Source of the DNA: Flagellimonas alvinocaridis
Lineage (GTDB): Bacteria > Bacteroidota > Bacteroidia > Flavobacteriales > Flavobacteriaceae
Assembly (NCBI RefSeq): GCF_004916895.1
Contig: NZ_SNTZ01000002.1
Location: 62,001 to 126,000 of the forward strand
DNA: 64,000 nucleotides
Direction of reading: 5' to 3'
Made by a program: the position numbers and the translations under genes. Under the pieces are notes generated by a model. The model was given only the letters and a program-made list of their open reading frames with translations, ran no database searches and was not told the DNA's origin. This document shows, in pieces, positions 47,190 through 55,536 of this stretch (position 1 is its first letter; each line of letters opens with the position of its first letter).

Positions 47190-47262
47190 TTACTCTTATT
47201 TAGAAACTAAAATTACATATTCATTTTTAAAGAAAAAAGAAGTCACCAAACCCCAACTAAGT

Positions 47263-47691
47263 ATGGAAACAGAAACTATTACTGAAAATCAGAAAGTTAG
47301 CATGGCAAAAAAGTTGGAAAAAATGTTCGGGCATATAGATTATAAAAACCCACCTGAACTATGCCCTGTCAGAGATGTTATGTCAGTAGCCTCGGACCAA
47401 TGGAGTGCCCTGATTCTTCTTTGGTTGGGTTACTTTCCAGTTTTGCGATTTAACAAGCTTAAGAAGTTTGTTTATGGTATTTCCAATAAGGTACTGAGTC
47501 AACGGTTGAAAGTATTGGAGGCCGATGGGTACATTTCTCGAAATGCTTATGCTGAAGTCCCCATTAGGGTTGAATACAGCCTTACCGAGTTTGGGCAATC
47601 CTATGTTGAAAAATTACTGGAACTGACCGAATGGATGCAGACCAACAGTCCAAAAGTAATTGCCAATCGGGAACGCTATGGTCTAATCTAA
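47263..47691 (+). CDS. HxlR-family winged-helix transcription regulator
   Basis: The product has 142 aa from ATG 47263; the frame is open 123 bp further up, but that part crosses into the hydrolase gene. The N-terminal Cys in ELCPVRDVMSVASDQWS is the conserved redox or aldehyde-sensing Cys of many members. The winged helix follows (FNKLKKFVYGISNKVLSQRL, then LEADGYISRNAY). It probably controls the divergent hydrolase operon. Confidence 0.9.
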   Translation: METETITENQKVSMAKKLEKMFGHIDYKNPPELCPVRDVMSVASDQWSALILLWLGYFPVLRFNKLKKFVYGISNKVLSQRLKVLEADGYISRNAYAEVPIRVEYSLTEFGQSYVEKLLELTEWMQTNSPKVIANRERYGLI

Positions 47692-47702
47692 AAAACCTAA
47701 GA

Positions 47703-48248
47703 TTACTCCCAACCGAGCATCAAGTATTTTATTTTAGCCTCATGCGGAATCTGGACAGCTTCTATATCTGTCCTCGTGAATCGTAGATCAGCAGGCAATT
47801 CTTCCTTATCAATGGTAAAATACAGGTTGCTTTCTTTTGGAAAGATGACAATGCTGGACAGAGTCGTCACAATTTTTTTTATAGGATATTGCTTTTGAAT
47901 ATCCCCAAACGTGCTTTTTAGACTAATGCCTTTCTCGGTTTTGTAGCGGGAATCCATGATACGCACATTGGTTATCGTTGGGATGCTATCGGTATTTGGG
48001 GTGAGCGTTAACAAATGTTGTCCTCCCTTCTCAAAAATTTCCACTTTCGTATTGTTTGCCCCAATTTGAGCCATGGCAGTATCCCTTACAATGGAGTCTG
48101 CAGCAAAAAGGGCATCCAAATCAGAGGTTGGTGTGGACTTTGCCAATGGCCCCACACTATTTTCGGTGATAAGAAAAGTGGTTTCTTTTTCACAAGATAA
48201 AAATACCAAAGCACCAAGGATGCTCAAGGTGCACAACGCTTTTTTCAT
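47703..48248 (-). CDS. Lipoprotein of unknown function
   Basis: The product has 181 aa, lipobox LVFLSC at residues 14-19. The mature part begins with a low-complexity linker and has a beta-rich segment (TNVRIMDSRYKTEKGISLKS, YPIKKIVTTLSSIVIFPKES) that may bind a ligand. I recognise no domain. It lies just downstream of the HerA-like gene on the same strand. Confidence 0.65.
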   Translation of the reverse strand: MKKALCTLSILGALVFLSCEKETTFLITENSVGPLAKSTPTSDLDALFAADSIVRDTAMAQIGANNTKVEIFEKGGQHLLTLTPNTDSIPTITNVRIMDSRYKTEKGISLKSTFGDIQKQYPIKKIVTTLSSIVIFPKESNLYFTIDKEELPADLRFTRTDIEAVQIPHEAKIKYLMLGWE

Positions 48249-48254
48249 AAAATT

Positions 48255-49766
48255 TTATCGGATTACTTTTTTTAATACTCCCAGGACTCCCCTTATGAAC
48301 GTGGCACTGGTAAGTACTTTTACCACTGGGTTCATCCTTGTACTTCGTCTGGTTGAAGAGGATTTTCTTGAAGTAGTTTTTTCTTCTTTTTCCTTTTCGG
48401 CCTCTTGTTCGGCCTTTTCAATTTTCTCGTTAAGGATTTCGTAGGCACTTTCCCTATCGATTTCCTCATTGTATTTTTTGATCAATCTGGATTTGCCTAA
48501 AACGTCTTTGAGCTCGGCATCCGTTAGAATATCCATTCGGCTCATGGGTGCGCGCATCATGGTGGCGGCCAAAGGGGTGGGCCGCCCCTTTTCGTCCAAT
48601 GCAGAGACCAAGGCTTCCCCGGTTCCCAATGAGGTGAGGACTTCAGCCGTATCATAAAACTCCGAAATGGGATAGTTTTGTGCGGTGAGTTTTATGGCCT
48701 TTCTATCTTTGGCGGTAAATGCACGTAGGGCATGCTGTACTTTAAGGCCTAACTGGGCAAGTACATCATCGGGTACATCGGTGGGGTTTTGGGTTACAAA
48801 ATAAAGCCCTATGCCCTTGGAGCGAATCAATTTTACAATACTTTCTATCTGGTCCAACAGTGCTTTGGAGGCATTATCAAATATTAAGTGGGCTTCATCA
48901 ATAAAAAGGACCAACTCAGGTCTTTCGCTATCACCCTGTTCAGGAAAAGTGGAATATATTTCGGCCAATAGGCTCAACATAAATGTTGAAAACAATTTAG
49001 GTCGGTCTTGGATATCTGTTAGTCTGATGATGTTTACATAACCTCTGCCATTTTCATCAATGCGCACCAAATCTTCAACATCAAAGGATTTCTCACCAAA
49101 GAAAAGGTCGGCGCCCTGTTGCTCCAATTCTATGATTTTGCGAAGAATGGTTCCTGTGGAACTGGTAGAAATACGTCCGTAGGCTTTCTGGAACTCCTCT
49201 TTACCTTCTCCTGTAGCATATTGAAGGACTTTTTTAAAATCCTTTAGATCCAATAAGGGTAGTTTATTATCGTCGCAATATTTAAAGACCACGGCCACGA
49301 TTCCTTCTTGTGTGACCGAAAGATCTAAGATTCTGGACAATAAAACGGGTCCAAACTCTGAGACAGTAGCCCGAAGACGAACTCCGTCCTGCTCAGAAAG
49401 TGACAATATTTCAACGGGAAATCCCTTTGCTTCAAATGGGAGTCCAATTTTTTCATGGCGCTCATCAATTTTTGGATGGCCAGGACTGGGTTGGGCAATT
49501 CCACTAAGGTCACCTTTAAGGTCCATAAGCAACACTGGGATGCCTTTATCCGATAGGTTTTCAGCAAGCACTTGTAGGGTTTTGGTCTTGCCCGTTCCTG
49601 TTGCCCCGGCAATAAGGCCATGGCGGTTAAGGGTTTTTAAGGGAATTTTGATATAGGCATTGGTAATGGTCTCGCCGCCCAACATACCTGCTCCAACGGT
49701 AATGTAATCCCCTTTGGTGGTGTAACCTTGTTCTATAAGGCCAAAGAATTTTTCTTTGTTGTCCAT
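48255..49766 (-). CDS. HerA-like ATPase (DUF853, YjgR type)
   Basis: The product has 503 aa. Walker A GATGTGKT is at 54-61; Walker B is LVLFIDEAHLIF; the segment GIGLYFVTQNPTDVPDDVLA is typical of HerA/FtsK-like hexameric ATPases. A coiled, charged C-terminus (EKAEQEAEKEKEEKTTSRKS) precedes a hydrophobic tail. Its role in cells is poorly defined; it is not next to a nuclease as in HerA-NurA or HerA-Sir2 systems. Confidence 0.9.
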   Translation of the reverse strand: MDNKEKFFGLIEQGYTTKGDYITVGAGMLGGETITNAYIKIPLKTLNRHGLIAGATGTGKTKTLQVLAENLSDKGIPVLLMDLKGDLSGIAQPSPGHPKIDERHEKIGLPFEAKGFPVEILSLSEQDGVRLRATVSEFGPVLLSRILDLSVTQEGIVAVVFKYCDDNKLPLLDLKDFKKVLQYATGEGKEEFQKAYGRISTSSTGTILRKIIELEQQGADLFFGEKSFDVEDLVRIDENGRGYVNIIRLTDIQDRPKLFSTFMLSLLAEIYSTFPEQGDSERPELVLFIDEAHLIFDNASKALLDQIESIVKLIRSKGIGLYFVTQNPTDVPDDVLAQLGLKVQHALRAFTAKDRKAIKLTAQNYPISEFYDTAEVLTSLGTGEALVSALDEKGRPTPLAATMMRAPMSRMDILTDAELKDVLGKSRLIKKYNEEIDRESAYEILNEKIEKAEQEAEKEKEEKTTSRKSSSTRRSTRMNPVVKVLTSATFIRGVLGVLKKVIR

Positions 49767-49890
49767 CGCGATGAATTTGCGATAAAAATAGGGGAATTTT
49801 AAGCAAAACAGAAAACCGCATTAAGAAACCTTCTTTACGGGAAGCTAGAGAGGCAGACATGCAGGGCCATCATACTTTGAAACGGTAAGC
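49767..49890. other. Gap between DUF4386 and HerA-like genes
   Basis: 124 bp. TATTTTTA just upstream of the HerA-like ATG on the - strand is a near match to the -7 box (one mismatch). Nothing else is recognised. Confidence 0.3.
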
Positions 49891-50574
49891 TCAGACTTCT
49901 TTTGGTTTTTCCTTGGCCCCAAAAATGACCAGCCAAAGGCAGGTTCCAATCTCCCCAATACTGGCGGGGATGGTCATGTACCCTGATAAAGCAAAATCCG
50001 AGTAATTGGGAAAAGCGATCTTTCCCAAAAAATCCAAGTAATATCCAAGACTGCCCACCATCAAAAAAATACCGAGCAACTTGGGAAGGTAACCTGATTT
50101 AAAAACTAAATATCCAAAAGGAAAAAGCCATAGGGCCCAAAAATTTTGACCTAAGAGGTTTCCGTCGCCATATTGTCCCAAATGGAACAGAATCTGTTCT
50201 GGAATGGGCCAAGATGGATTTTCAGGAGCATGAATCAATGACAGAACGGCAAATTTATGCAAAAGGATGCTAAAGAAAATAGGGACGGTAGGCAGGGCCA
50301 GGGCCACCATGGCCACAGAAAAAGTTTTGTTCACGGTATGAAAGAGCTTGTATAGCACCAATGGCAATAATAGAAAAGCAGTAAAACTGATGGTTTCCGC
50401 CACCATGCCAAGCCGAAACAAACTTTCGGAATTCTGAATGTTCTCCAAAGTTTGTTGGGCGTTCTTCCATTCAATAAGTTGAGAAGGGACATACAATAGG
50501 GAAAAAATTCCAGCAAGGACCACTATTAAATATAGAAATCCGGCCAAACGGGCAGTACTTTTATGGGTTTTCAC
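49891..50574 (-). CDS. DUF4386 integral membrane protein
   Basis: The product has 227 aa and about six spans. TARLAGFLYLIVVLAGIFSL at the N-terminus and GYLPKLLGIFLMVGSLGYYL near 170 are typical of DUF4386. The function is unknown. It is transcribed away from queE. Confidence 0.85.
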   Translation of the reverse strand: MKTHKSTARLAGFLYLIVVLAGIFSLLYVPSQLIEWKNAQQTLENIQNSESLFRLGMVAETISFTAFLLLPLVLYKLFHTVNKTFSVAMVALALPTVPIFFSILLHKFAVLSLIHAPENPSWPIPEQILFHLGQYGDGNLLGQNFWALWLFPFGYLVFKSGYLPKLLGIFLMVGSLGYYLDFLGKIAFPNYSDFALSGYMTIPASIGEIGTCLWLVIFGAKEKPKEV

Positions 50575-50653
50575 GGTAAAGGTTTAGAGGTAAGACGATT
50601 AAAAAGAAAAGTTGTTACAGTTTCATATGATGTGTGTTAAGTCTATTTAACTG

Positions 50654-50661
50654 TATCTTTG
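50654..50661 (+). promoter_or_regulatory. -7 box TATCTTTG for queE
   Basis: An exact TAnnTTTG match ending only 4 bp before the first ATG (50666), so the predicted transcript start falls at or beside that ATG. Confidence 0.65.
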
Positions 50662-50665
50662 CGCC

Positions 50666-51298
50666 ATGGTAAAGAACAATGTTATGGATTTGGTGGACAA
50701 GGGTTTGATGCTTCCCTTGATGGAAGAGTTTTATACCATTCAGGGTGAAGGCTTCCATAAAGGAACCGCAGCATATTTTATAAGGGTAGGAGGCTGTGAT
50801 GTTGGATGTCATTGGTGCGATGTTAAGGAAAGCTGGAATGCTGAGACCCATCCCCCCACGGCAATTGATCAAATTGTGGACAACGCCGAAAAATATTCCA
50901 ATACCATTGTGGTTACAGGGGGTGAGCCTTTGACTTGGGATATGGGGCCGTTGACCACTGGCTTAAAGTCCAGAAATTTACAAACCCATATTGAAACTTC
51001 CGGTGCATATCCTTTGACAGGTGTTTGGGACTGGATTTGTCTATCACCAAAAAAGAACAAGCTGCCTGAGGACGAAATCTACAAAAGGGCAGATGAGCTT
51101 AAAATTATAGTGTACAACAAGCACGATTTTATCTTTGCCGAGGAGCAGGCCGCCAAGGTTAAGGGGGATTGTATCTTGTATTTACAGCCAGAATGGAGTG
51201 TCCGGGAAAAGATGGTTCCTCTTATTGTGGATTATGTGATGCAACATCCCAAATGGAAGGTTTCCTTGCAAACACACAAGTACTTAAACATCCCTTAA
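50666..51298 (+). CDS. queE: 7-carboxy-7-deazaguanine synthase (radical SAM)
   Basis: QueE ring-contracts carboxytetrahydropterin in queuosine synthesis. It has 210 aa. EFYTIQGEGFHKGTAAYFIR leads to the cluster motif GGCDVGCHWCDVKESW, whose Cys residues bind the 4Fe-4S. VTGGEPLTWD is the GGEP SAM motif. The start may be ATG 50666 (leaderless) or ATG 50684, since the -7 box is 4 bp upstream of the former. Other queuosine genes are not nearby. Confidence 0.93.
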   Translation: MVKNNVMDLVDKGLMLPLMEEFYTIQGEGFHKGTAAYFIRVGGCDVGCHWCDVKESWNAETHPPTAIDQIVDNAEKYSNTIVVTGGEPLTWDMGPLTTGLKSRNLQTHIETSGAYPLTGVWDWICLSPKKNKLPEDEIYKRADELKIIVYNKHDFIFAEEQAAKVKGDCILYLQPEWSVREKMVPLIVDYVMQHPKWKVSLQTHKYLNIP

Positions 51299-51310
51299 GG
51301 TAAGATATTA

Positions 51311-52138
51311 TTATCGCCCCCCGTTAGATTGAAGGTCCAAGATGCACTCAGCATCCAATTGCGGGATTGCAGTCAAACCTTTGGAAACATTACTCCGCAT
51401 CATTTTGGCCAAGGAACCTCCAAACTGTAGTTCGGCACGCATAAGACAACCTTCCCCATTGCAATGGTTGTTGCCTATTTCGCCCTCTTCCTCGTCAATT
51501 TCGGTATCCTCATGGTCTGCATTGACAGGGGTGGTGCCAAGATTTACAAGGCCCAATAAGTGTCCAAATTCGTGGTTTAGGGTAGCTGCCTCTACATCAG
51601 CAACAGAAATGAGTGTGCTGTTCCCCACCAGTTCACGTATAGTAGCCTCGTAGATGACCATGGACGTATTTCTATACACAGCTCCAAGGGTCACCAAACC
51701 TTCACTTTCATCATCATTTTCAGAAGGGGCATCCGCAAAATAAATATAGATGGCCAATGTGGTTCCATTGTTATAAGCTGTTCTATGTTCACTTTCCAAT
51801 TTGGCTATCTCTTCGTTGGTAAGGGTCTCTTCATTGGGAGAGGTAAGTGCTTGATAACTGAACTCCACACTTTCCTTAAAGGTCCGCGCCCTTAAAAATT
51901 CCTCAAAAGTGGCTATGGCCTCTGCAGTAGGACGAAAACCCGAAACAAAGCCTATTTCAATCAAAAGTTTGTCATAGTTGGAATTGGACAATAGATCATT
52001 GGCCGATGCACCAGTAGCCAATAAATTTGAGGTTTTGTTTACTCCATTGGGACCAGTCTCATTGTTTTCAGCATCTTTGGAACAACCCAAGAATAAAAAC
52101 AATACCGAGAAAAAATAATAGGTGATTCTCTTCTTCAT
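51311..52138 (-). CDS. Exported metzincin-like zinc metalloprotease lipoprotein
   Basis: The product has 275 aa. The signal ends in LFLFLGC (lipobox). The zinc-binding helix NHEFGHLLGLVNLG gives HExxHxxGxxN; the third ligand is probably in the following acidic, His-containing loop NADHED. The C-terminus has Cys pairs (NHCNGEGCLMR). It is predicted to be a lipid-anchored protease; the substrate is unknown. It forms a single unit convergent with queE. Confidence 0.82.
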   Translation of the reverse strand: MKKRITYYFFSVLFLFLGCSKDAENNETGPNGVNKTSNLLATGASANDLLSNSNYDKLLIEIGFVSGFRPTAEAIATFEEFLRARTFKESVEFSYQALTSPNEETLTNEEIAKLESEHRTAYNNGTTLAIYIYFADAPSENDDESEGLVTLGAVYRNTSMVIYEATIRELVGNSTLISVADVEAATLNHEFGHLLGLVNLGTTPVNADHEDTEIDEEEGEIGNNHCNGEGCLMRAELQFGGSLAKMMRSNVSKGLTAIPQLDAECILDLQSNGGR

Positions 52139-52181
52139 AATGGTGAATATAAGATAAAACGTACTATATCAGGTTCTAGTA

Positions 52182-52889
52182 TCATTTTTTGGTTAGCCTT
52201 GCCAGATAATCATAGTGTTCGCCAGAACTTACCAATTCACATACCAAACCATTGCTTAGACATGCATTGAACAACGTATTGTAGTCTAGGTAAAGCCACT
52301 CAAAAGGAATACTCTTTTGTTTTTTATATTCTAATGTAAAAGTGACTTCTCCATAATATTTGCCACTATCGGGAATCCAATATCCCCCATCCTCATCTTG
52401 GTCAAACATATAAATGATGTCACTTGAATCCAACAGTATCTGACCATTGGGCCGCAATAATGAGGCCAAATGCTGTAAAAAGGAACTCAAATTGTCCAAG
52501 GTCCCTGCCAGACCTATGCCGTTCATCAATAAAAGTAGTGTGTCAAAAGAGTCTCCCTTAAAATCTTCGATGGAACTATTTACTGTTGATTTTAACCCTC
52601 TTTCTTTACAAACTGTAATGACCCCCGCGGAGCTGTCCAGTCCAGTAACATCCATACCTTTCTTTTGAAGATATAGTGAATGTACTCCTGCACAACAACC
52701 AATATCCAAGACTCTGCCCTTGGCCAATGCAAGCGCCTTTCGCTCCAAAATGGGCATTTGGTCATAATCCCGGAACAAATACGGCAGTGGAATACTGTCT
52801 TTTTCATCCAAGGAAGAATAGGTGGTGATGTCCTCAGTATACTTTCCTTGATGATAATCCTGCAATGCTTTTCCAAAAACATCAGCCAT
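52182..52889 (-). CDS. Class I SAM-dependent methyltransferase
   Basis: The product has 235 aa from the ATG at 52889; a TTG 21 bp upstream overlaps the probable -7 box (CACCTTTG, 52915-52908) and is rejected. Motif I is VLDIGCCAGVHSLYLQKKG, followed by VTGLDSSAG (acidic SAM ribose binder). The acceptor is unknown. It is divergent from the YkgJ-like gene. Confidence 0.88.
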   Translation of the reverse strand: MADVFGKALQDYHQGKYTEDITTYSSLDEKDSIPLPYLFRDYDQMPILERKALALAKGRVLDIGCCAGVHSLYLQKKGMDVTGLDSSAGVITVCKERGLKSTVNSSIEDFKGDSFDTLLLLMNGIGLAGTLDNLSSFLQHLASLLRPNGQILLDSSDIIYMFDQDEDGGYWIPDSGKYYGEVTFTLEYKKQKSIPFEWLYLDYNTLFNACLSNGLVCELVSSGEHYDYLARLTKK

Positions 52890-52924
52890 ATTGGGGTTTC
52901 TTTGGTGCAAAGGTGTGACAATAA

Positions 52925-52956
52925 TTGCAGACTAAGGTTTAAAATGGATAAGTTTG
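52925..52956 (+). promoter_or_regulatory. Promoter of the YkgJ-like gene (TTG ... TAAGTTTG)
   Basis: TTG at 52925-52927 and TAAGTTTG at 52949-52956 are separated by 21 bp, the best -33/-7 pair seen in this window. The ATG at 52963 is only 6 bp after it, so the mRNA is probably leaderless or nearly so. Confidence 0.65.
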
Positions 52957-52962
52957 TGTGTT

Positions 52963-53457
52963 ATGATTGATGATCTTGAAGAACTTCCCCAAAAGGCTAG
53001 GGAAAAACATACGGAGAACAAAAAGTTTTTCGCAAAATTAAAGAAGAGAGTACCCAAGGATTTGGACTATGTTATGCAGCAATTGCATGTGGAGGAATTT
53101 GAGCGAACAGATTGCCTTACCTGTGCCAACTGCTGTAAAACTACAGGCCCTCTTTTCACCAATACGGACATAGAGCGCATTGCCAAGCATTTTAGAATGC
53201 GGCCTTCCCAGTTTATTGATCAATACCTTAGGGTCGATGAGGAAAATGATTATGTTTTGCAGGAAGTACCCTGTGCTTTTTTAGGAGCGGACAACTATTG
53301 CTCCATTTACGATGTCCGGCCCAAGGCATGCCGTGAATTTCCACACACGGACCGAAAAAAGTTTCAACAAATCAGTAATCTTACCTTGAAGAATGTGGCC
53401 ATTTGTCCGGCTGCCTTCAATATTGTGGAAGAAATGAAAAGGCGTATCAAGCTTTGA
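52963..53457 (+). CDS. YkgJ-type Cys-cluster protein
   Basis: The product has 164 aa from ATG 52963; a TTG 9 bp earlier lies in the promoter. Cys clusters CLTCANCCKTTGP and CAFLGADNYCSIYDVRPKAC followed by REFPHT are the hallmark of this family (Fe-S or zinc). The function is unknown. It is co-oriented with a sterol-desaturase-like gene 22 bp downstream. Confidence 0.88.
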   Translation: MIDDLEELPQKAREKHTENKKFFAKLKKRVPKDLDYVMQQLHVEEFERTDCLTCANCCKTTGPLFTNTDIERIAKHFRMRPSQFIDQYLRVDEENDYVLQEVPCAFLGADNYCSIYDVRPKACREFPHTDRKKFQQISNLTLKNVAICPAAFNIVEEMKRRIKL

Positions 53458-53479
53458 TGATTTTTCATATCTTGGGAAT

Positions 53480-54310
53480 ATGGAACAGTTAATGGCCTAT
53501 TTTGAAACCATCCCTTCTTGGCATCGAAGCCTTATTTTGGTGGGTGGAATTACCTTTTTCTGGATTTTGGAGGGCATTATGCCCCTTTTTAGCGTACCGT
53601 ATAAAAAATGGCGGCACTCCGTTCCCAATTTTTTCTTTACCATGACCACCATTTTGGTGAACTTTCCTTTGGCTTTTTTACTCCTGAAAACTTCGGATTG
53701 GGCCGTGACCAATAATTTTGGAATCATCAATTGGCTTCCGGAGATGCCCTTATGGCTCTATGTGGCACTTGGGGTCATGTTCATGGATTTGATCGGTGCC
53801 TACACCGCCCATTGGGTGGAGCATAAGGTAAAGCCACTTTGGATGGTCCATTTGGTGCACCATTCGGACCATAATGTAGATACCACTACGGCCAACAGAC
53901 ACCATCCTTTGGAAAGTTTGATTCGGTATACATTCACCTTAATCGGAGTTTTTGTTGTTGGCGCTCCCATTGGCATCATCATGTTGTACCAAAGCTTATC
54001 CGTGGTGCTTTCGCAGTTCAACCATGCCAATATTAGACTGCCCAAAAAAGTAGATTCAATCATTAGCTGGGTCATCGTGAGCCCGGATATGCACAAAGTG
54101 CACCATCACTACAAATTGCCTTACACCGATTCCAACTACGGAAATATTTTCTCCATTTGGGACCGTTTGTTCGGCACCTATATGACCATGGACACCGACC
54201 AAATTGTGTATGGCGTGGATACCTTCCCGAATGAAAAGGAGAACAGTAGTATTAAAGGATTGCTAAAGCAACCTTTTCATAAATACAGGCGACCTACTAC
54301 TGAAGGTTAA
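53480..54310 (+). CDS. Fatty acid hydroxylase/sterol desaturase-family membrane protein
   Basis: The product has 276 aa with four or so spans and the eight-His di-iron motifs HWVEH, HLVHHSDHN, NRHHPLES and MHKVHHHYKLPYTDSNYGN. It is likely an oxygen-dependent hydroxylase of a lipid, such as a carotenoid or fatty acid; the substrate is not fixed. Its stop overlaps the convergent DUF1343 gene by four bases. Confidence 0.88.
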   Translation: MEQLMAYFETIPSWHRSLILVGGITFFWILEGIMPLFSVPYKKWRHSVPNFFFTMTTILVNFPLAFLLLKTSDWAVTNNFGIINWLPEMPLWLYVALGVMFMDLIGAYTAHWVEHKVKPLWMVHLVHHSDHNVDTTTANRHHPLESLIRYTFTLIGVFVVGAPIGIIMLYQSLSVVLSQFNHANIRLPKKVDSIISWVIVSPDMHKVHHHYKLPYTDSNYGNIFSIWDRLFGTYMTMDTDQIVYGVDTFPNEKENSSIKGLLKQPFHKYRRPTTEG

Positions 54311-55533
54311 TCGTAAATCAAATATTTTTCCCGGATTTTTTTGAAAGCGGTAAGGTCATCTTGCCATGTGGCCTTGATTTCAGCTTCGGAGAGGCCTTGC
54401 TCAATTTGCTGTTGAAGTAAAGGTGTACCTGCATGTTTGGTAAACCCACTGGTAAGGAAAAACTTGGATTTGTCCAATGTATTGTTGTAAGCATCCATGA
54501 CCCATTGCACGGAAACCTCGTTCATCCGTTCCATTTTGGAAAGGTCTTTTCCATAACAGGTTTTTCCATCTTCCTTAGGGGTTTTGGACCCAAAATTGGG
54601 GGCCGGAACATAGCTGAAATCATATTTGGTACTGTCCATAAAAGAAGCTCCATACCGTTGAAATTGGAATTCCGTTCCCCTGCCTGCATTGACGTTGGTG
54701 CCCTCAAAAAGTCCTAAACTGGGGTATAGGGTAATGGCCACATCGCTAGGAAGGTTGGGGGAAGGCCGTATAGGGAGGTGGTAATCGGACTCGTGGGTAT
54801 AGTTTTCAAGGGTGATAACGGTTAAATCGGCCTTTCTTCCACCTTCCAGCCAATTTTCCCCGTTCAACATTTGAGCGTATTCCCCTATGGTCATTCCATA
54901 TACTAGCGGAATGGGATTAAGGCCCAAATAGCTTTTGTGTTCTTTCATCAGGGTAGGCCCATCAACGTAATGTCCGTTGGGATTGGGTCTATCCAGTACA
55001 ATGATGGGGGTGTTGTGTTCAGCGCAGGCTTCCATTACCAGTTGTAGGGTGGCAATATAGGTGTAGAACCTGACTCCCACATCCTGGATGTCAAAAACCA
55101 TTACATCCAATTGGTCCAATTGCTCTTTGGAAGGCTTTCTGTTTTTGCCATACAGGGAAATAATGGGAAGCCCGGTCTTGGCATCGACCCCGTCCGTGAC
55201 ATGTTCACCGGCATCCGCCTCACCCCTAAATCCGTGTTCGGGGGCAAAGGCTTGTTTTACATCAACCCCAAGTGAAAGTAAGGAATCCACCAAATGGGTG
55301 TGCCCTTTATCATTGAAGACCACACTGGTTTGGTTGGCCACGACCCCTACCTTTTTGCCTTGGAGCAAAGGCAGGTAAACTTCCGTTCTATTGGCAGCTA
55401 CCTTGATTTCCGGGACAGGCTCCGTTTGAACCGTTGCGACTTCGGAATTCTCTTTTTTTTGCTGTTCCCTACAGGAGGAAAGCACCAAAACCAACAATAA
55501 AACTGTACTTTTGAAAATGGATAAAATGGGCAT
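54307..55533 (-). CDS. DUF1343 exo-beta-N-acetylmuramidase-like lipoprotein (NamZ type)
   Basis: Members characterised elsewhere (NamZ) release terminal MurNAc from peptidoglycan fragments. It has 408 aa. The lipobox is VLVLSSC. KVGVVANQTSVVFNDKGHTH opens the catalytic Rossmann-like domain, then FAPEHGFRGEADAGEHV, VFDIQDVGVRFYTYIATL and DRPNPNGHYVDGPTL. All are conserved. Its ATG is 3 bp from the divergent permease start. Confidence 0.9.
   Translation of the reverse strand: MPILSIFKSTVLLLVLVLSSCREQQKKENSEVATVQTEPVPEIKVAANRTEVYLPLLQGKKVGVVANQTSVVFNDKGHTHLVDSLLSLGVDVKQAFAPEHGFRGEADAGEHVTDGVDAKTGLPIISLYGKNRKPSKEQLDQLDVMVFDIQDVGVRFYTYIATLQLVMEACAEHNTPIIVLDRPNPNGHYVDGPTLMKEHKSYLGLNPIPLVYGMTIGEYAQMLNGENWLEGGRKADLTVITLENYTHESDYHLPIRPSPNLPSDVAITLYPSLGLFEGTNVNAGRGTEFQFQRYGASFMDSTKYDFSYVPAPNFGSKTPKEDGKTCYGKDLSKMERMNEVSVQWVMDAYNNTLDKSKFFLTSGFTKHAGTPLLQQQIEQGLSEAEIKATWQDDLTAFKKIREKYLIYD
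55506..55513 (+). promoter_or_regulatory. -7 box TACTTTTG for the FtsX/LolE permease
   Basis: An exact TAnnTTTG match inside the signal-peptide coding part of the divergent DUF1343 gene. It ends 23 bp before the TTG start at 55537. Confidence 0.55.
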
Positions 55534-55536
55534 TCG

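Noticed and set aside
48255-49766. HerA-based anti-phage system
   Set aside because: The sequence is of the YjgR/DUF853 housekeeping type, and neither NurA, Sir2 nor DUF4297-like partners are adjacent.
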